NCBI GenBank assembly: GCA_003529305.1
Contig: DPWC01000049.1
Span: 1 to 7,633 of the forward strand
Direction of reading: 5' to 3'
From: Actinomycetota bacterium
Lineage (GTDB): Bacteria > Actinomycetota > Actinomycetes > UBA12327
DNA length: 7,633 nucleotides
Positions 5,615 through 7,633 of this stretch are shown here, in pieces (within the stretch, counting starts at the first letter, position 1; every line of letters begins with the position of its first letter). Made by a program: the position numbers and the translations under genes. The notes beneath the pieces were generated by a model. It made no database searches. It saw nothing but the letters and a program-made list of their open reading frames with translations, and was not told where the DNA came from.

Positions 5615-6297
5615 GACTGGCTCTCCTCAGCGCCGGCCTCGGACTCCGAGGCAACAGCCTTGATCGACTTTCCGCGCGGAGCACCGTCAAGGAAGGTCGC
5701 CAGTGAGGATTCGGTGAAGACCACATCGTCACTGATCAGCACGTCGTAGGTGTTCAGCTGGTCCGGGGTCACCAGGTGGATGGTCGGCACATTGCGCAAC
5801 GACAGCCACGAGGTTTCCTCGGTGCGATCCAAGACGATCAGCAGCTTGCCCTCGGCCAACGAACCCAAGGCGGCCAGTGCCTGCTTGGTGGACGGGTCGT
5901 CGCCAGCGATCACTGAACTGAGCACATGAACATTGCCGCCGCGTGCGCGATCGGACAATGCTCCGCGCAGCGCTGCCGCCTTCATCTTCTTCGGCGTGCG
6001 CTGGCTGTAGTCACGCGGCTGAGGTCCGTGCACCGTGCCACCACCGTTGTACTGGGGTGCACGAATCGAACCCTGGCGAGCACGACCGGTGCCCTTCTGG
6101 GCGTACGGCTTCTTGCCACCACCGCGGACCTCGCCACGCGTCTTGGTGGAGTGAGTGCCCTGTCGGGCGGCCGCCAACTGCGCCACGACCACTTGGTGGA
6201 TCAGCGGAATGTTGACCTGCACATCAAAGATGTCATCGGGCAGTTCAGCCGTTCCGGCCGTGCCACCCTCAGGGGTGCGAATGTCCACAGTGCTCAT
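5611..6297 (-). CDS. rplD: 50S ribosomal protein L4
   Basis: L4 is an early assembly protein whose long loop reaches the peptide tunnel opposite L22. In E. coli it is also the feedback repressor of the S10 operon, acting on the rpsJ leader. The 228-residue product shows IPLIHQVVVAQLAAARQGTH (30-49), the tunnel loop TKTRGEVRGGGKKPYAQKGTGRARQGS (51-77), VHGPQPRDYSQRTPKKMK (89-106) and the NTYDVLISDDVVFTE block (182-196). The loop appears intact. The last 12 residues are Ser/Glu/Ala-rich and acidic, which is ordinary for actinomycete L4. The ATG at 6297 sits in an ATGA overlap with the rplC stop, with AAGGGGAG upstream. Whether L4 regulates this operon cannot be told from the sequence. Confidence 0.98.
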   Translation of the reverse strand: MSTVDIRTPEGGTAGTAELPDDIFDVQVNIPLIHQVVVAQLAAARQGTHSTKTRGEVRGGGKKPYAQKGTGRARQGSIRAPQYNGGGTVHGPQPRDYSQRTPKKMKAAALRGALSDRARGGNVHVLSSVIAGDDPSTKQALAALGSLAEGKLLIVLDRTEETSWLSLRNVPTIHLVTPDQLNTYDVLISDDVVFTESSLATFLDGAPRGKSIKAVASESEAGAEESQS

Positions 6298-6944
6298 CGG
6301 GCGCTCCCCTTGACTGCGTCGCGAATCACGACAAGGCCGCCCTTGGGACCGGGCACTGCGCCCTTGACCAAGACCAGTCCCTTTTCGACATCCACCGAGT
6401 GCACGGTCAGTCCCAAAGTGGTCTGACGCTGCGAACCCATGCGGCCTGCCATGCGCAGGCCCTTAAAGACGCGACCCGGTGTGGCGCACGCGCCGATCGA
6501 ACCTGGCTTGCGGTGGTTGCGGTGCGCACCGTGCGACGAGCTGACACCGGCAAAGCCGTGGCGCTTCATCACACCGGCGAAACCCTTGCCCTTGGTCGTG
6601 CCCGTGACATCCACGCGCTGACCGGCTTCAAACACCTCAGCGGTGACTTCCTGGCCCAAGGCGTAGTCCGCAGCATCGTCCGTGCGCAGCTCCACCAAGT
6701 AACGACGCGGCGTGACGCCAGCCTTGGCAAAGTGGCCAGCCGCTGGCTTGGTCACGCGCCGCGGGTCCACGGCACCAAAGCCCAACTGCACGGCGGAGTA
6801 GCCGTCAGTCTCCTCGGTGCGCACCTGCGTCACGACGCACGGGCCCGCCTGGAGGACGGTGACCGGGACGACCTTGTTGTTCTCGTCCCACACCTGGGTC
6901 ATGCCGAGCTTGGTGCCCAGCACTCCCTTGACCTGCTTTGTCAT
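6294..6944 (-). CDS. rplC: 50S ribosomal protein L3
   Basis: L3 initiates 50S assembly together with L24, and its extension approaches the peptidyl transferase centre. The 216-residue product begins with the typical VKGVLGTKLGMTQVWDENN (5-23). It has TGTTKGKGFAGVMKRHGF (114-131), the central extension SSHGAHRNHRKPGSIGACATPGRVFKG (136-162) and MAGRMG (165-170), then LVLVKGAVPGPKGG near the end. Where E. coli has the PrmB-methylated Gln150 (GSIGQ), this protein has Ala152 (GSIGA), as I recall is normal in actinobacteria. The ATG at 6944 is 11 nt after the rpsJ stop. Its Shine-Dalgarno sequence TAAGGA includes the rpsJ TAA, and its TGA overlaps the rplD ATG. Confidence 0.98.
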   Translation of the reverse strand: MTKQVKGVLGTKLGMTQVWDENNKVVPVTVLQAGPCVVTQVRTEETDGYSAVQLGFGAVDPRRVTKPAAGHFAKAGVTPRRYLVELRTDDAADYALGQEVTAEVFEAGQRVDVTGTTKGKGFAGVMKRHGFAGVSSSHGAHRNHRKPGSIGACATPGRVFKGLRMAGRMGSQRQTTLGLTVHSVDVEKGLVLVKGAVPGPKGGLVVIRDAVKGSAR

Positions 6945-6955
6945 CGCCTGTGTCC

Positions 6956-7264
6956 TTAGAGCTTGATCTCGATGTCGACACCGGCCGGAAGGTCAAGACG
7001 CATGAGCGAGTCGACCGTCTTCGGCGTCGGGTCCAGGATGTCGATGAGGCGCTTGTGCGTGCGCATCTCAAAGTGCTCCCGGCTGTCCTTGTACTTGTGC
7101 GGCGAGCGGATCACGCAGAAAACATTCTTCTCCGTGGGCAGCGGCACAGGGCCGGCGACCTTGGCACCGGTACGCGTCACCGTGTCGACGATCTTTCGCG
7201 CCGACGAATCGATGACCTCGTGGTCGTAGGCCTTCAGCCTGATGCGGATCTTCTGTCCCGCCAT
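6956..7264 (-). CDS. rpsJ: 30S ribosomal protein S10 (transcription factor NusE)
   Basis: S10 is a 30S head protein that also acts, bound to NusB, in transcription antitermination, and through NusG in coupling transcription to translation. The 102-residue product is standard in length. It starts MAGQKIRIRLKAYDHEVIDSS and contains the flexible loop with GPVPLPTEKN (38-47), the block VIRSPHKYKDSREHFEMRTH (51-70) and TPKTVDSLMRLDLPAGVDIEIKL (80-102), which is close to Streptomyces and mycobacterial S10. The ATG at 7264 is preceded by GAGGAAAG about 9 nt upstream. It is the first gene of the S10 set, separated from tuf by a 165-nt leader with hairpins and a tandem repeat. Confidence 0.99.
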   Translation of the reverse strand: MAGQKIRIRLKAYDHEVIDSSARKIVDTVTRTGAKVAGPVPLPTEKNVFCVIRSPHKYKDSREHFEMRTHKRLIDILDPTPKTVDSLMRLDLPAGVDIEIKL

Positions 7265-7293
7265 GGTGGCTTGCTTTCCTCACGCTCGTCGTT

Positions 7294-7312
7294 CCGATCC
7301 GGGGTGGATCGG
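7294..7312 (-). promoter_or_regulatory. small perfect hairpin in the rpsJ 5' leader
   Basis: On the transcribed strand CCGATCC (7312-7306), loop ACCCC, and GGATCGG (7300-7294) form a perfect 7-bp stem with a 5-nt loop. It ends 29 nt ahead of the rpsJ ATG and does not include the Shine-Dalgarno sequence. No U-run follows. Its position suggests a leader element of the S10 operon, but I recognise no known family and the function is unproven. Confidence 0.45.
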
Positions 7313-7323
7313 CTTGTTGCAGG

Positions 7324-7372
7324 TGGTGCTGGTCTATCTGTCGTGCTCGGTTCCTGTAGTGCTCAGTTCCTG
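7324..7372 (-). repeat. tandem 16-nt direct repeat with a degenerate third copy
   Basis: Reading in the direction of transcription, CAGGAACTGAGCACTA (7372-7357) is followed directly by CAGGAACCGAGCACGA (7356-7341), matching at 14 of 16 positions. A looser third unit, CAGATAGACCAGCACCA (7340-7324), keeps CAG at its start and AGCAC near its end. The pentamer AGCAC thus recurs at 16- and 17-nt spacing. The repeat lies between the post-tuf hairpin and the rpsJ leader hairpin. It could be a simple tandem duplication, or protein-binding sites close to the operon promoter. Confidence 0.55.
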
Positions 7373-7377
7373 TGGGG

Positions 7378-7413
7378 CCCGGGGCGCCGGTCCTGACGGA
7401 CTGGCGCCCCGGG
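7378..7413 (-). terminator. strong G/C-rich hairpin after tuf, probable intrinsic terminator without U-tract
   Basis: Seventeen nt downstream of the tuf stop, the transcript can fold into a stem of 15 base pairs interrupted by one A-C mismatch, with loop GUCA. The inner arms are GUCC/GGAC, then eight pairs GGGGCGCC/GGCGCCCC, then three further G-C pairs. After the 3' arm comes CCCCACAGGAACUGAG, with no U-run. High-GC actinobacteria often use such U-poor hairpins as terminators. It most likely ends or attenuates str-operon/tuf transcription before rpsJ. It could instead be a processing or mRNA-stabilising hairpin if tuf and rpsJ are co-transcribed. Confidence 0.7.
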
Positions 7414-7429
7414 GCACCGCACGGGGGTC

Positions 7430-7633
7430 TTACTTGTGGATCTTGGTCACTCGACCAGCGCCCACGGTGCGGCCACCTTCGCGAATGGCGAAGCGCAGAC
7501 CCTCTTCCATGGCGATCGGCTGGATGAGCGTCACCTTCATCTCGGTGTCGTCTCCTGGCATGACCATGTCCTTGCCCGCGGGCAGTTCGACCACACCGGT
7601 GACATCCGTGGTGCGGAAGTAGAACTGCGGGCG
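7430..7633 (-). CDS. tuf: elongation factor Tu, C-terminal fragment (cut by window edge)
   Basis: EF-Tu is the GTPase that delivers aminoacyl-tRNA to the ribosomal A-site. Only the last 67 residues are present, reading RPQFYFRTTDVTGVVEL at the window edge and ending RFAIREGGRTVGAGRVTKIHK before TAA. This is the second half of domain III (the final beta-barrel), including the MVMPGDDTEMKVTLIQPIAM stretch near the middle. Domains I and II, with the GTP-binding motifs, lie outside the window. Its position directly before rpsJ fits the widespread str-S10 arrangement (rpsL-rpsG-fusA-tuf followed by the S10 operon). The stop is followed after 17 nt by a strong hairpin. Confidence 0.98.
   Translation of the reverse strand, partial: RPQFYFRTTDVTGVVELPAGKDMVMPGDDTEMKVTLIQPIAMEEGLRFAIREGGRTVGAGRVTKIHK

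Noticed and set aside
6294..6944. Ala instead of the methylated Gln at the GSIG site of L3.
   Set aside because: As I recall it, actinobacterial L3 normally lacks this glutamine, so it is a lineage trait rather than an anomaly.
7265..7377. Possible -35/-10 promoter for rpsJ (AT-richer GATAGA near 7335).
   Set aside because: No TTGACA-like hexamer lies at proper spacing and the -10 match is poor, so no promoter is annotated.
6938..7396. A plus-strand frame of 152 codons running from rpsJ into the tuf-rpsJ gap.
   Set aside because: Most of it is antisense to rpsJ, and the remainder reads through the repeat and terminator hairpin. Nothing suggests a real protein.
1..7633. An undescribed system, mobile element, CRISPR array or inserted cargo gene within the operon.
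   Set aside because: Every interval is accounted for by canonical ribosomal protein genes in canonical order with short junctions. No extra reading frame fits between them.

Overview
This window is one continuous stretch of the S10-spc ribosomal protein operon, with every gene on the minus strand, so transcription runs from position 7633 down to 1. It enters in the last 67 codons of tuf (EF-Tu). It then reads rpsJ, rplC, rplD, rplW, rplB, rpsS, rplV, rpsC, rplP, rpmC, rpsQ (the S10 set), followed by rplN, rplX, rplE, rpsN and rpsH (the start of the spc set). It leaves two residues before the end of S8. This is the canonical bacterial gene order.

The source is very probably a high-GC actinomycete. 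The evidence is the strong G/C bias, the GTG starts of rpsC, rpsQ and rplN, and sequence style: S8 beginning MTMTDPIADML, S10 with the block VIRSPHKYKDSREHFEMRTH, a long low-complexity C-terminal tail on S3, and a four-cysteine (zinc-type) 61-residue S14. L4, L29, S8 and S10 resemble their Streptomyces and Mycobacterium counterparts as I remember them. I cannot name a genus.

Layout by junction, in transcription order. tuf-rpsJ is 165 nt and holds a strong G/C-rich hairpin, a tandem 16-nt repeat and a second small hairpin, so it is the only sizeable regulatory space. rpsJ-rplC is 11 nt. rplC-rplD and rplD-rplW overlap by ATGA. rplW-rplB is 48 nt, rplB-rpsS 12 nt and rpsS-rplV 50 nt. rplV-rpsC overlaps by 1 nt, rpsC-rplP is 2 nt apart, rplP-rpmC overlaps by 1 nt and rpmC-rpsQ overlaps by GTGA. 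rpsQ-rplN is 59 nt, at the position where E. coli splits the S10 and spc operons. rplN-rplX is 1 nt, rplX-rplE overlaps by 1 nt, rplE-rpsN is 1 nt, and rpsN-rpsH is 61 nt with an inverted repeat. Many Shine-Dalgarno sequences lie inside the last codons of the preceding gene, which implies translational coupling. No gene-free stretch exceeds 300 bases.

All proteins are building blocks of the 30S subunit (S3, S8, S10, S14, S17, S19) or the 50S subunit (L2, L3, L4, L5, L14, L16, L22, L23, L24, L29), plus the elongation factor that brings aminoacyl-tRNA to them. No frameshift, pseudogene, mobile element, CRISPR array or RNA gene was seen. I found no sign of a previously undescribed system. The points worth a second look are untranslated leader and junction structures in an otherwise ordinary housekeeping locus.
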